Of a DNA stretch of 35,331 nucleotides, positions 1 through 14,600 are shown piece by piece. Numbering within the stretch: position 1 is the first letter of the stretch; each line of letters opens with the position of its first letter. The notes below the pieces were generated by a model, which did no database searches, was not told where the DNA came from, and worked only from the letters and a program-made list of their open reading frames with translations. The translations under genes were made by a program, and so were the position numbers. Source of the DNA: Acanthaster planci (Eukaryota; Echinodermata; Asteroidea; Valvatida; Acanthasteridae); the NCBI RefSeq assembly GCF_001949145.1, contig NW_019091401.1, forward strand, positions 820,362 through 855,692, read 5' to 3'.

Positions 1-407
1 GTACATGTATGCGATATTTACATGTACCAAAGCCTGCATTCATGCAGTGAAGTACTAGTACTGTACATGCCATTTAATGATTTTTAGGTTAAAAGATGGT
101 GCTTCAAATTACATTGATACAGTTTCTTCATTATGAGTTTGATCTTTTCAAGCAGAAAGCACAATCATAATACAGGGCTAAAAAAACAATAAGCAAGCCA
201 GAATGGCCTGCACTGTCAATCATTCATCCTGTTCTGTACACAGTGTTCCACTTGATCTTCCTTCATCTATGAGTTGAAACAGATTGGATATTAAAAATAA
301 ACCAATAGATGGTGCTTTATATGTACAAGTGTGTGCTGTTTGGTGCTGAGCAGGATCTCAAGATTATTTTCTGGGATGGATGGAGAGGTGAGAATGTGTG
401 TTACCGA

Positions 408-476
408 TGTACATGTACGTGTACATGTACATGTATATGTACATGTATATGTACAAATACAATACATGTATGTATT
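408..476. repeat. TACATG / TGTATA microsatellite
   Basis: Alternating purine-pyrimidine array built on the hexamer TACATG with TATATG variants, for example GTACATGTACATGTATATG. Each hexamer is close to a palindrome, so the array could form hairpins. It is the longest block of a motif seen throughout the first 11 kb. Confidence 0.85.
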
Positions 477-860
477 GGACATGGGCAGGATAAGTCTGCT
501 TGTGCTGTTTTCACGAGGATAGTTGATACATGTAGCTGTAGCTGGGCCAGCTTATCGAGGCATCTCAGGTCTGATTAATTTCAGCCAGTGTTTCAAACAC
601 TGCATCAGCCATGGACAAAAATGAAGCGCACACTGTGTCTTGCTGTGGAGTACATGTACATGTTCTGTATATGTACCAGTAGCACAGGCCCAGGACAACA
701 TAAGCACAGTGCAATGCATCCCTTTAGACCAGATTTATCTGAAATTTAAAGCGTTAATGAGGCACTTTCAGGAGATTCCTGCAAAGGATTTTGCAGGAAA
801 GCACGTACATGTTTGTGAACAGTGTACATGTGTTAAGATTATCTTTGCCTCATTGTTTTC

Positions 861-1310
861 GTGACTTGATTCGCTGACTTGGACTCAAATCAAACTTGAA
901 CCGCTGGCTTTTTGACTTTAGGCTTGACTTGGAAAAAGTGACTTGTGACTCAACTTGGAAAAATAACTTAGAACAGTTTGACTTGTTGACATTGTCAACT
1001 TTGGTTAAACACCACATTTGTGCAAAAAATCCTGTCTTTCTTCCTGTGTGTACTAGTACTTGACTTGTGTGCAAACAGCAAACCTGTCCGGGAAGTAACT
1101 GCATTTTTCCATGGTAAAATGAGGTTGACAAGTCAGACCCATTTTGCAAATCATCCCTGTTTCATCATCAGTCAAGGATGTTAGAAAAAGTACACAAGTA
1201 TGAGTTCGAACATCACAAAGGCTCCAAAAAATGGCCTGGGATTTAGAACTTGCTTTGAAAAATTGACTTTTGCCTTGACTTTTTCAGGACAAAGTGACTT
1301 CCAAGTTAGA
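861..1310. repeat. Degenerate GACTTG-type simple repeat
   Basis: Many variants of GACTTG and TGACTT recur at 861-1000, near 1058, and at 1230-1305 (TGACTTGG, GTGACTTGTGACT, GCCTTGACTT). This is an old hexamer-like array broken by other sequence. Confidence 0.6.
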
Positions 1311-2271
1311 CAGAATACTCTATACCTTGACCAATTGTTCATGAAGACGTGTGATAACTGAAACTACATGTAAAACTGAAATTTTACTGCATAGAAATTC
1401 ATGAATATTCATGAGTGCAGCATTAGTCTCCTGAGGGGTTCGCTGAGTGGAACGGAACATTCCCTATGTCAGTGGATGAAAGAGCTGTCCATTCCTCAAT
1501 CCACAAGTGTGAAACATTCATTGTTTGATTTACCTGAATAAATCCCCAGTTGGACTTGCTGAGTAAATCCTTCCCTCCCCTGCCAGTGCAGAAATTGCTT
1601 GTGACCACAAATTTGCCAGTGGAATGGAAGTGCAGTGAAATTCAAAGACACCAGATCAGCAATCCATTGATCAAATGACAGAGATCTACCATGTGTAAAG
1701 GCGCTATATTTATGACAAGTGCTACTGTTCAACAGAAATGTACATACATTTGAGAGATAATGCAGGTACATGTACAGTACCGTACCAAATCAGACTTTCC
1801 ATCCCTTTGCTGCTAAATGTACACTGTGTACATGTACATTGTAAATGAACATGTTCCTGCAGATGATGCATCATGTACATGTATGTATGGATGAAATACA
1901 ATTGCAGAACAATTTGGGGGAAAAATCACACTTGTGAAATAGTTTTTATACTGATTATCCGTGTAAAATGAATCTTCAAACGAAATACACTTTCGCATTT
2001 GAAATGATTGATACTTTCTTGTTGAACTGATTCTGACTACAAAGTGCCAGGGTTCTAATACAAAGATTTGTTTGAATTTGATACACCCTATGCAGTGATA
2101 TTGATCTTTTAAGTGGTCATCCAAGCTTGCGTATACATGTTTGTAGAGTGACATCCAATACTCTAATGTGCTTTATCATACACTTAGCATCTTGTTCGTG
2201 TATACTGGTACCTCATGTGTGGGCCTGATAGAAATCACAGTTTTTCCTTTCCTCTTCCTCTTGTATTGCAG

Positions 2272-2534
2272 TTTGGTAAAAAAAAAACACAGCCCACTCT
2301 TTTTTGTTTGCCACAAACCAGCAATACAGATCACCAGATTGGCCTATCTGATCCAAGTGCAAGCCTCTGGCTGGCGCGCACTGATCCTGCCGGATTCGTT
2401 TAAGGCCGTTGTGTTCTGGGAGAAACTGCTGTGAATCTATCATCGGTAATCAGTGCGATCTCATCACAGTCACCGGGAACAGTTCGGACAGACCGTACAT
2501 GGACAGCAGGTTGACACCTTTGCCAAATTCAACA
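2272..2534 (+). other. HEXD: Probable HEXD 5' UTR portion of the first coding exon
   Basis: A long pyrimidine tract (2240-2262) leads into TTGTATTGCAG ending at 2271, a strong-looking acceptor. The sequence to the ATG is not repetitive. This suggests that the start-codon exon is internal and that a non-coding leader exon lies upstream, possibly outside the window. An in-frame ATG lies at 2499. Confidence 0.4.
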
Positions 2535-2602
2535 ATGGCAGCTGCTGATTCTGTCTTGTTTAGCAAGCCGGTGGAGGTCCCACTTCCAAGCCAATACCAG
2601 AG
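2535..2602 (+). CDS. HEXD: HEXD coding exon 1 (start codon)
   Basis: ATG at 2535 has A at -3 and G at +4, a good initiation context. It encodes 22 residues beginning MAAADSVLFSKP and ends with two bases of an Arg codon before donor gtacat. An in-frame ATG at 2499 (MDSRLTPLPNST) would add 12 residues but has a weaker context. The short N-terminus before LVHLDLKG fits mammalian HEXD, so 2535 is preferred. Confidence 0.8.
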
Positions 2603-5600
2603 GTACATGTTACAACAATTTATGTCAAGGAGATTTCTTTATTAGAAGGGTGAGGGGAAGCTCTTTGTCATGCCTTGTCTTCATTTTTGAAAACGAAGCA
2701 AACGTATTTAAGCACAGTACCCAGGTACCTGTAGGATAGAAGGAAAGTAAAGAAACTACGTATGCTGTAGGTACTGATGTACAAGTACTGTACACGCAAG
2801 TGCTCCATCAATGAGAATGTTGAATCTGGTTGAAATTACAGTGTAAGTTTTAGAAAACGGGAACCCAGAACTGTACAGTGAAAAGCTTTTATCTGCTGCA
2901 CACTTCTCACTGTGCCAGGTGCACTGTAAGTTTTCCTACTAGTTGAAATATTCGGGGTGTAAAACTCCCCTCAAATTTCTCACCTTGTGTGTTTCATCTG
3001 TGTGTTTCACTTCAGACTGGTGCATCTAGACTTGAAGGGAGCCCCGTTAAAAATGGATTTTCTCAGCAAGGTGAGTATCCTTACACATCTCACACATACG
3101 GAAAAATTCCAGTGTATTGACAGTTTTCCCCAACATAATGTGCCTTCCTTAGAGCCATGCTAGAGGTTCATTCCTCTGCCTTAGCCAGAGCCGATCTCCA
3201 AAATTTAAACATGTACGTGTATGCACGTAGTTGTATAAAGACTAGTCAATTTGTCATTCGTAGTGATGTTTTCTTTGGTGTTGTTTTCACATGGACAGTT
3301 CATTTTTTGCCATTTTGCATCCAGCCCCCCCGGTCAAATTTTATCAATACTCCATCATGCTTCACTGGCCAATGAGTGCTCTTAGTGATTGCGATTTCTG
3401 CACGGTTTGGTGCAATCATTGGTCTGTGATAGTCAGGTGACTGCTCCTATACAGGTACTGGTACATTGCCCCCAGCAAGAGCAACATGTACCAATGCATG
3501 TACATGTTGATGCATCATGTAGTAGCTGAACTGACATATATCAAGCAGAATTGTTCTATTTAATCATGAGAGATCACGCACATGTAATTATTGAAACGTG
3601 AGGCAAAACAGGTGCGTTGTGTCTGTTGGTCCCCGAACATTTTTCAATCCAAAGTTGTAAGGTGCCAGGAAGATAGAAAAGATCTGGCAGGAATGTACAT
3701 GTAATGTTAGTGGAATGGGTGGATAAATTATTGGATAGTTGATGCAGCTTTTTCACCCACATACATGTAAGTTTGTCAAAATTAGTGAAAGACTAATAAA
3801 ATCAAATATCAACCTGGGCAGCAACTGGGTCAACGTGGTTTTTCTGAGGCAGTGCGCACTGTACCGGTAGGTGATTTCTCATAACTTACTGTAACCCTGC
3901 TCCACTTTTGAGCTTTATATAACTTTGTGCTGAAGCTGTGCAATGCACTTTGGGAATTTCATTACAAGCTGTGTACATGTACGCACCAGTGTCAACATCT
4001 TACGTACACTGTACATGTACATGTATTTCAAACATTTTAACGATCTTACATGTGTACATGTACATGTACTTAGAGAGGACAGTCTTTGGTGACAGATTTT
4101 GCAGTGACTGTTTCTTATACAACTTTGCAAATCTACACGTACATCAAACTTGTGATTACACCCTCACTTTTTCTTCGTTGGAATGGGCAGCAAACTTCAA
4201 AGAAGATGAAGGTTTTCGTTGCATTTCAAAACAGTCATAAACTGCACTGAATTTTTAAATTGACAATGGTCGTGATCGTTTAGAGTATCGTTTATTTCTG
4301 ATTTTCTCACCACAACGACATGTATGTAGTTACACCACCCAAAATAATTGTGTTGGTTTACAGTACTCCATAAGTTGTTGCACAGTTTATAGACTAATTA
4401 TACCTTGATGAAACGTGCCTTGTGGAGGTTATACATGTACATGATGGCATGGCATTGTGGAGTTAAGCTATTCCACAAAGTTCTGTGATATCAGCTGCTG
4501 ATCTGAACCATTTTCTGGTGCAGTTTTTAAAAGGTTTCAACATACATGTACATGTAATTGTTCATGTTTTAGATTCTTTTGTTCTGGCTACCTGTTCCTC
4601 TTATTCACACATTACATTTTCATGCACATAAATATGGGCGATTCGATAAATTAGGGGTCCAACTTGGGGACATTTGGGTGTCCTGTTACACGTGAAGCCA
4701 GTCAACTTTTCTTCATGTAAAATTGTAACATTATCAAACATTGTGCAGATTGAACTGTATATTGTACAGGTCATAAACAATGTAATCCTGTTTGATCTAC
4801 AGAATGTGAACAGTACTAATATTAGTTCCATCCAGAAAATTTGAATGGTTTCACCTGTAACAAAACACCAAAATGTCCCTAAGTTGGACCTCTAATTTAT
4901 ATAATCACCCATGTACATGCACATGCCTCTACATGGAAACACGGTACGTTTACATAGGCTGAAATAGCATTGCTTTAATTTTGGAAAACCTTTACTTTGG
5001 AACATCAATGTGCTGTACGTAGAAGATAATTACGTAGGAAGTAACACGTGTACATGTACCTGATGATAATAAAAACTAGCTTTCATTTCCGCAAATGACT
5101 ACAAAAACCAACGCATGCAATTCTAGCCATTATTGATAGCATCCGTCCTTCCATCAGGGCTTATTGCTTTTCATTTGGGTTTTGAGGCAGCTGGGATTTG
5201 ATGAAAAGGGATGGTACAATGGGGAGCGACTTAAATTACAAGATTGCTGCGTGAGTCATGCACTTCAGTGTCTAGGGCCACTGAAGATGCGGCAGTTCAA
5301 TGAAACTCAATGTAGTAACCAAACGGTGGCTGCAAACCCGCTCAAAAAAAAGAGAAAATTTGTTACGCAAGTCCCACCAGTCGATCAGTGATCTAATAAA
5401 ACCGGCATCAAATGAATTTGAGATGTTCCCATCACCAGGGAATGGAGGAGATTTAGAAAAAAAACCTGACAGGCAGAGCCGGCTTAGCCCTCAAACAGGA
5501 TCTGATCATTAACTCCAGCCGGATATATATACACTCGTGACTGCATATGCAGAGGGTTGTGGCACAGTATAAGGAGTCCCACTGTCCAGGACTACTGTCT

Positions 5601-8600
5601 GAGATTTTCCCTTGCCCATTAATTATTGAATGCACCGCTGCTGTCTGTGAGCGTTAAGAATCTAAACTAAAACAAATACTGTACCAGTGTAGCCGTCTCC
5701 AAAATGTTCATCCATTTTGTAGCTCACTTGAGGGAAGACGATAGAAATACAACCTCAGCGAGAATGAATTGCAGAATGTGGGGTCTGATGTCTGTCACAT
5801 TGGCAGCAAAAACATACAGAGCATGGAGTAAACCCAGTCATGATGATGTGGGTTTCGCTCCATACAGAGCATGGAGTAAACCCGGTCATGATGATGTGGG
5901 TTCGCTCCATACAGAGCATGGAGTAAACATTGCATTGCATGCAGTAAACAGAGCATTGGCAGCAAAAACATACAGAGCATGGAGTAAACCCAGTCATGAT
6001 GATATGGGTTCAGTCAGCGCTTTGGAGGCAGTTACATTAGGTTAGGCTAAACTAGGCCAAGCTAGCCAAGCAAAATACATGTACATGTCGTAACCTGTTA
6101 CTTGTTATGGTATCATCCCAACTAAGTAAATCACAGCAATACCTACCAGTAGCTTAAGTAAGTTTCGTTGAAACATGTGAGTACAGTAGACTAATATTGC
6201 ATGCATCATCCTGCATTGTTTTTTTATTATTTTGTATGGAGCATGTGTACATTTTTTTCAGAGATAAAGCCCATTTTAAAATACAGCTCTGTTTCTGTCA
6301 TTTTCATTTTCTTTTCTCTTCTTTTCCTTGTTTGTTCTGTTTTATTTTATTGTTACTGCTAGCAGAAACATTAATTGGACCTTAATTACGTACATCCTGA
6401 TTCATGCTGATAGTCTCATTGAAATGAAGAAACCCATTGAAAAAATTTACTTGTAACTGCAGTTACATTGTACACGTACATGTACCATAGTACCCCAATT
6501 GATTTGTTATTACTGGTCTATATGTACCCAAGGCCTTGAGCATCATGAGTTTTTTTCTCTTTTCACAATCCAGCAGTGTGCTTAATGTGCTTCCCGTGGC
6601 ATTTTTAAAATCAGTTTAAAAAGAATGTGACGTTTCATTAATGTCAGGAGCTCAGTTAAAAGCATAGAAATTTGCATTGCCAAGATCTAAGTTACGTATC
6701 AAACCACACGTACGTGTACAAGTTATCTACATGTAAATGGCTGGAAAATGATTTGTACATGTACCTAGCTGGTGACCAATTTTCTTCAGATATTTTGCTC
6801 AGAAAAAAATGGCTTAGCTACATTATATTATCTGTCTTAACCAGGCATACAAGTTTTCCTCGGATCAGCTGATTTCCTCGTTTTTCACTCCACACTCATG
6901 CCATTTCAAATTGGAAAACACCCCACGAAGTCTAGTAAAGTTTAGAATTTCCTTGTTTTTTTCCAAAGTCCAAGTTGCCTTTTTAACAGCTCCCCAAATT
7001 GGTCCCGGTCAAGAGAACTTGAGAATTTCTTGCCTCCTCAGGATGGCCTTGTGTGAAAACAATATTAGGTCTGTTCACTGGGGCAAGCATACAGCCGTGA
7101 CTGCAGGAGAAACATTATTGCCCTACTGATTTTCATGCACATACTGTACATGTCTACTGTATGTATGTAGGCTACAGATTTCCCGCCTATAGTCCATTTC
7201 TGCTCCAGTTTTAATGTTGGACGTGCCATGCATGAAAAGAGTTTAATTACCTCCCAATACAACTAGAGTAGGTTGACTTGGGGCAAGTACATCTACATGG
7301 CAGAAAGTTGGAGAGAGATTCCTTTGATGTATTTCCCCAGTGAGTTTTCTCATTAAGTGCGAGTTAGGCCAAGATTATTAATTTCTTTTCCAAGTGGCCA
7401 CTGGGGTAATAGGGCACTTAGAGCGCTGCAATATTCAGCCAGATAGGCATGCCTGTCATTATGCATTTACGGCTGTGGAAATGGTAGTGAAAGTTAAAAC
7501 TGTTTTGAATTTGAGAAATTGCGTACATGTACATGTAAATGGTTATAAAATAGCTGAGTACGGTACATGTAGTTGATCGTACATCACTTCTACAGAGACG
7601 AGGACAACCTTTAGTTTCTTGTGTAAATTACCAGTACTCATAACTTCTCTGAATTCAAGGCTATGGACCTTGATAAAGACTTGCACGTAAATCTTTAACA
7701 TTAATGGTGTTTGCAGAAGAGGTCTGTAACTTCTAATGTGTGTGTACATGTATGCCAAAACCCCTATCGCGCTGATAATCCAACAAGGTTTGTGCAGCCC
7801 AGTCCCCTCACAAATTGTGCATCGTGTGGGCCACCATCAGATTGATAATGGACGAGCTGTATACCCTGTTTAGCGGTATCTTAATTACGCCTGGTTGTGC
7901 TGAGCTCAGTTGTTCAGGATACGAGATGTCTTTACCAGTGTTCAGGAGAAGAAAACCATTATGCAATGTAATAGTACCTGCAGCTATGTACCCGATACAC
8001 ATTTGCAGATAAAGTGGTAAATGCTAGAGTTCTGACATTTCCATCGTGCAATCGTTCTTGAAGATTACAACAATTCTGCTATAATGGAAATATGTCAGGC
8101 CCTCAAATGAGTTTTACTATGAAGTCAAAACTGACATGAAGACCAGAACAAAGAAATGTTAAAGCCTTTTGGGGGGGCGCTCGTTCATTTCATGCGCATC
8201 AGTGGGATGTGCAAAGCCAGAAGAGACAAGTAGAATGAATTCTGATCTTTCTTTTCTTTTTTTTCCATTCTTTTGTCTAGCTGATTGTCAAACTGAAGGA
8301 GTGGGGAGCCACCGGTTTACTGGTCGAATACGAAGACACGTTCCCCTACACTGGGGATCTTACTGAGCTGGCACTACCTAGTGCATACAGGTAAGGACGG
8401 AGAGGCACTAAAAGCCTTTGTGCCTCGCCGTGCATACGATTCGGTACATGAGTATGCCTCACAAGATTTACAGACCATTTTCTGTATCAAGTTTTGGGTC
8501 CAAGTCTCAGATGAAGAAGGTCCCTGATGAGGTGCAGGTGCTCAAACCTCATCTCTCACCGACCAAGACATGTTATTGCAAGATATTTAATATGTGAGTG

Positions 8601-11600
8601 CACATCGTGGGTCATGTGGGTGTTTTTCCTCACTTGTATGTTTGTGAGGGAAACGATCAGAGGACATGGCTTGTGAAGCACACTCGATGGAGGTGATACA
8701 AAAGAAGAAGAACCATGTATTTATGCACACGATGATACTGCCCTCAGGGGAGTAAGAAGATCAAACTTTACAGATCCTTTATCTTTCCCCCATGAGTGCG
8801 CAGAGAAATTGCATACACAGTAAACGTATACCATAGGATGCTTGAGTGCTTTGTTTTTGTATGTCATTTCTTGCATGGATTGCTTAAATGGAAACGATGC
8901 GCTTCTGTGGACCCGGGGACAGACTTAAGTACCCTCTGACATCCATACATGTACATGTTTATGCAACAAAGGAAGTGTTAAAGTAATCAGAAGCATTACC
9001 TAGGGAATTGGCAAAGACATGGTCTGATGTGGCATAGAGAAATGCATACAACGTGTTGATGAAAAGATGGGGAATGTTGATGAGCATTTAGGTGGTAGAG
9101 TGTTTATACAAGTACACATACAGTCAATTCTCGTTATAACAAAGTTGCAGGCAGCAGACAGATTACTTTTTTACACAGGACTTCATTATAAGAGGAGTGA
9201 AAAAAGAGAAAAACATAAGAATTCAAAAGTGGGATCCTCAAAATTTGTTCTTTATAACAAGAGTCACCTTTAGATGATCATTTGAGGCATAGTGAAAAGG
9301 AAAACAAGAAGTCCTTGTACCTGACACAAGCAGCCCGTGTGCACTGAACCAGTGAACTTTGTGTCGTATCAAGTGTAAGACTGTTCAGTTGGGGATGTGA
9401 TTGAGAAGACCAGTATTCATTAATGCTAGTGGAATATTACACTCCATATTACCAAGTGCACTGGGCCACATCTGTCTAAACTCTCACAGAAGAGAAAAAA
9501 TGTAGCTTGTACAGATTTAGTAGACAGATCTGAAATCCAGCACATTGGTTGCAGTCAGTGAGAAAAAAACGATGCATTATGTAAATTGGAAAGGAAAATA
9601 ATGCTGTTATACATTTAGCAAGTCACGCTTGTGCCAGATACTTTAACCTTTATACTACGGCACAGCTTGTGTAATGTTGTGTATAAGGGGAGTGTAGCCC
9701 TCGTGCATGAGGTTTGTACACGTACATGTAACTCCTTATTGGAATGTCTGAGGTTTGAAATCAGCTGTTGGAAGCAACTTGTGATGGCCTGGCATTCCAG
9801 CCAGCAGCAGAATTCTCAGTTGTCGGATGCTGAAGGACTTGGAGATAAACACCAGCGAGATGAGCTGCATTGGCTTGGGACAGATTTTACTCACCACACT
9901 TTACTACCCTGTGCAATGTGAAGTTTGTTTGACGTGTTCACCACACTGTCAGATTCAAAAACCTGTCAGTTGTCCCTTGCAGGCTTGGTGGTCGAGTAGT
10001 TTGGACATCAGCATCTAGAATCTAAAGTGTCACGTCATTTTGTACTTGGAAGTGTAGTGCAAATGACTAGAGTATGTGCACCTGTTGGTTCACAGGCTGA
10101 TTCTTGCACTGATGTCTTTTACATGTACAAATGTACTGGTACATGTACATACATAATTGTGTTAGTGACTTATTCACTTCGGTATTCTGTACCACCAAAG
10201 CAAGCAAACATGTATGAATGTTTTCTATATCATGAGCCCTCTGATGTCTGAGTAATTACTTTCAAGTCTGACAAAGATAATTTTGGAAAGACCAGAACGA
10301 ATATTAAATTTGCATCTCTGTGACATAAAAATTCTACTGTCGATCAGCAACTCTCTGTTGCTGAGAGTGTGTTTGATGAGAGCCTTCTCAAATGTTTACC
10401 AACCCTTACTTGAAACGCAATAACAGCTCTGTCTGTGTTCAGTCATATAACCTGATGAGTACAATGAGGAAAGGATGTAATCACTATACAAAACTACCTG
10501 AGTTGGAAATTGCAAAATAGAGGGTACTCCTTTAGTCTGTCCACTCATCCCCTTGTTCCGCGAATCCCATATTTGTCAGGTTTGAAGTGGTATCCTTGCA
10601 AATACTGACTACCGCTTTACATGCTTCAACATTTCGGGCACCTGACAAGCATACTAATATTCTTCCCATGAATGTATTTCCCTCGTACATGTAAAGGTAG
10701 CCGCTGCCTTTGACCAAATGGAATGTGCACGTACAGAATTTTACCAACAGAGTTACAAACTTTGACTTTAATCCTGGGCAGTTGGCAAGAAAAAAGTTTA
10801 AGCACTGTATAAAAAGCAAGCAGCTACAGAGATGCGCATTTAGCTAAAGCTGCACTGTTTGCAACAGTGCAGTTTGCCAGCTGGAACCTGGCAGAAAAGA
10901 AATATTGCCCCATGAAAAATCTTCCCCTTAGACACCAAAAAAAAAATGCAAAGGGGACAAAGAGTTAGCAATGAAAAGGCATTATTGTTCTTGTAGTGCA
11001 TACATTTGTATACTGTACATGTATGTGCAGTAGTCAAAGCATAGAGCAAGGATGGTCAAAGAAAGTGCTTGATTCTTCCATCAGGGAAAATATGCATACA
11101 GTAGTTCACCTGTGTGTAAACATCTTAGCATCCTGTCGGTGCATTTATACACAGTGTACCATTGGTTTACATGTAAAGGCACATGTATGTAATTCATATA
11201 CAGGTACGTTGAACATGTACTGTATGTGGTCTACATGTGCATGTACTTGGAAAAGTTGAGGGGTTGTTGATCATGTTCATTTTGAGATTTATTTTCTCAT
11301 TTCACTTGCATATTTCAGAGAATTGTTTTGTGCATTTTTGTTTTCATTTCACGTGTTATCTTCAGCCTGGCTGACCTCAAGGTTCTCCAGCAGCTAGCTA
11401 GAGACAATGACATGGAGTACATCCCCGTAGTTCAGACCTTCGGCCATCTAGAGGTGACTGTTTTTTTCACATTCCTCTGATAGCCCATTTTCTCTAGATC
11501 TCACATATATGTAGACTCATGATTGGGTATCAACAATTCATGAGACCTCATTATATACATGTATGCTCACTACCCTGGGTGGCATGTAGTGCCAGTACAT

Positions 11601-14600
11601 ACATGTATAAGTGGAATTAAAAATCATCACCTTGCCTTGGCATGGCAACTGTTCTTGCGAGGGGCTTGTGCATTACCACACTCGTTCCAGAACAAAAGGG
11701 TAATATTGACAGACCTTGGGTTTTTGTTTTGTTTTGTGGGGGGGACAGTTGTTTGTTTGGAGGCAAGAAGAGTCGTTCAGATGTGAATAACCTTTGACGT
11801 TATTTACTTATTGTTTGTCGACAGTATGTGTTGAAACACAACAAGTTTGTCCACCTGAGGGAAGTACCAGAGTTCCCAACCAGTATTTGTCCATCGAAAG
11901 AAGGTGAAGTCAGACATGGCAGTAGACATAACCCTCATTCAATGTCACAATTGTACTTGTTGCCTGCCAGTGGCTGGTGAATTATGACTGGTCATCAGCA
12001 AAGACATAACCCACACAGGGTTGAAAAGTCTTACATAGCCAGCAAAATTAATGTCCTCTAAAAACTGGAACTATATGCAAACACATCCCCCAAATATTTG
12101 GGCAAATGTTTATTTTGAGGCAGAACCTGTCACAATCCAGGAGTATTGTTTCTGTAAATGTTTGCCGCCTAGACAAAGAGTAGGCAGTGTTGAGGTCTGT
12201 ACAACAGCTTAGGGCCAATTTCATAGAGCTGCCTAAGCACAAAATTTGCTTAAGCGTGAAAAAAACCTTGCTTGACAAATAAGGTTACCTGCCAAAACTC
12301 CCATGTGATGTATATTGTTTTGGAATGGTATTCACCTGTCTGTGGGTTAGCATGACAATTACATAGATTTTTAGCTGGTAACCTTTGTTTTTAAGCAAGG
12401 TTTTTGCGCTTAAGCAAATTTTGTGCATAAGCAGTTCTATGAAATTGGCCCCTGGCACTTAAGTATCATTTAGTAACCTGATTAATCAACCACTGTGTCA
12501 GCTTTGGGTTACATTTTCAATTAAATGAAAAACACTTCTTAGAGATTTCTTACCAGAAACCACAAGAAATGACCCAAAAAGTACATGTATTATAGCCAAA
12601 TTCTCCAACATTTTTTACAACAGTGGGAGTATTTTGGAGACTGGTTTGCTCAGTACAATATAACTAGTTTCTTGGTGAAAGCGGCACACATTTGAAAAAT
12701 AATGTCTACCCAAGATTCTGCTTTGTGGCAAAATAAATCAATTTCGGTGACTGAGATCTAAGCATGCTAAGATTGTGAACGTTTTCATGGTCTACTGAAA
12801 GGTTTGTACACCCTTTTGTTAACAGTGTTTCTGTGACGTTTTGTATAAATGTTACTGTAAAAAGCAAACAAATACTGTTTGTGTCGAGCCTTGAGCTCTT
12901 TGAATTTCTGGGCTGTGCAGCCACAGCGTAGGACACTCAGATGAGTCATACATTGACAGATGGCCCTCAAGGTAATGGGAGGGCAGAGTTGCTGTACGTG
13001 CCAGGAATTTGCACCTGTCTCATTATTAGTTCTTGTGCAAGTATTCGGACCTCCTGCCTTCCTCCAAGCCAAGTTTTGTTGAAGTTCAGTGGTTCCAAAT
13101 GCCCACTAATGGCATAGCAGGATTTGAGCAATTTACATGCGTAAGCAGAGCATGCCATATTCTAGGACCAGACTACATGTACATCAAGCAGTTTAATGTT
13201 GCTGTGTGGATCATTGTTTCAAATTGTGCTGGTACACCAACATTATACTCTATTTGATTTTCCCACAAGGCTGGATCCAGTCGAATGTTTGTCCTTACAA
13301 TGTTTGGGTACGGCACATAAACTGAGCATTTTAGTTCTTTGTGTTATATGCCATGTATTTAAATGCATATTGCTTGGCATGCAAAACCTTTAAAACAACT
13401 TGTTTTCTACATTGAAACTGTTAACATATTTCCTTTTGCCATTTGTTTCTTGTTGAACTTAATTTGGGGGCGACATGTTCATGCACCGTAGCCTTTGAAA
13501 CACATGTAGATTGACGTGTAGCTTTTCTTTGCATTTCAAGCTTTGAATACTTTAAACATGTACATGTACTGTTGCTCTTCTTTTTATAGCAAAGTGCTTT
13601 TTGCATTTTCAATTACAAAAATGCCATCAGTCGACCCAGGTGTTGGGGTGTGGAATGTCATGACATTGTGTTCATTGTTCTCACTGGTACCCTGTTTAAT
13701 TGGTTGAGTGATTTGTTTTATGTCGTCAGATTCCCTCCTGTTAATTCAGGAGCTACTAGACCAAGTCATCCAGGCACATGACGGCCTGAAGTACTTCAGC
13801 ATCGGTGCTGATGAAGTAAGCCCCCTTTGCCTGTCCTGTCCAAGTTAGACTTGGTTTGTGCATGCGTGCTGTTTGGGTTTGTTCTGTCAGTCAGCAAGGT
13901 AAAGAAAAGATTCATACCCCCCCCCCCAGACTGTCTCGCACGTTTCTAACCTGTGAAGAGAGTGACTAAGACACCCTCAGTGCAACTCCAATGTTTGTTG
14001 TATGAATTGAACCCCATACAGACCTGCCAACCTAGCCGTACTCCTTGCGGAGGTCAGGCATTACCACACAATGGATTAAAAGGCACATGTATTTAAATGA
14101 GCCTCCAGTTCATTTAAATTTTTAATCTATTGCGTGGTAATGCCTGACCTCCAGGAGTATGGCATGTTGGCAGGTCTGCATGTAGTTTTAAATTTGTCAG
14201 ACAAACTGGTTATAAGAAAGCAATAAATGAAATTTCCATGGGCTTTTTTCTGTAAAATACTTGGTTCTTCATGTCCACAGGCACATTACACACACATGCA
14301 TACGCAAGTATCCATGACTTAGCCAAATTGTCAACCAAATTCTAATTTCAACTTTTTGCCTTCTCTTCTGAAAGGATAATATCTCACCACATCATGCTGA
14401 AGACTTTTCCATGTGGGAATTATAGGCCTATGTTTAAACCATTCAGCATATTAAGAGGAATTTCCAGCCCCTGTTAGGTGAAAGGCTGCTCATAACAAAT
14501 GGTACTCAGTACCAAATATTCCCTCAGGGACAAACACCCCTTAGAGCGTGAAAAGTCACAGGGTTGCCGTCAGCGCCTGACATTTCCAAAGAGCCTTGGA

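Larger units (their letters stand above)
1..2271. other. Upstream region, no gene recognised
   Basis: It holds a TACATG-type microsatellite (408-476), scattered short TACATGTA runs (about 650, 1830, 1870) and a degenerate GACTTG repeat (861-1310). Short ORFs here follow repeats or lack family resemblance. No core promoter can be identified by eye. Confidence 0.5.
3071..8280 (+). other. HEXD: HEXD intron 2 (5.2 kb)
   Basis: The longest intron. It holds an inverted-repeat element (4636-4910), a 48-bp minisatellite (5813-6017) and frequent TACATGTA runs (for example 3970-4070, 4431, 4543, 6077, 6471, 7523). I see no convincing nested gene on either strand. Confidence 0.8.
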
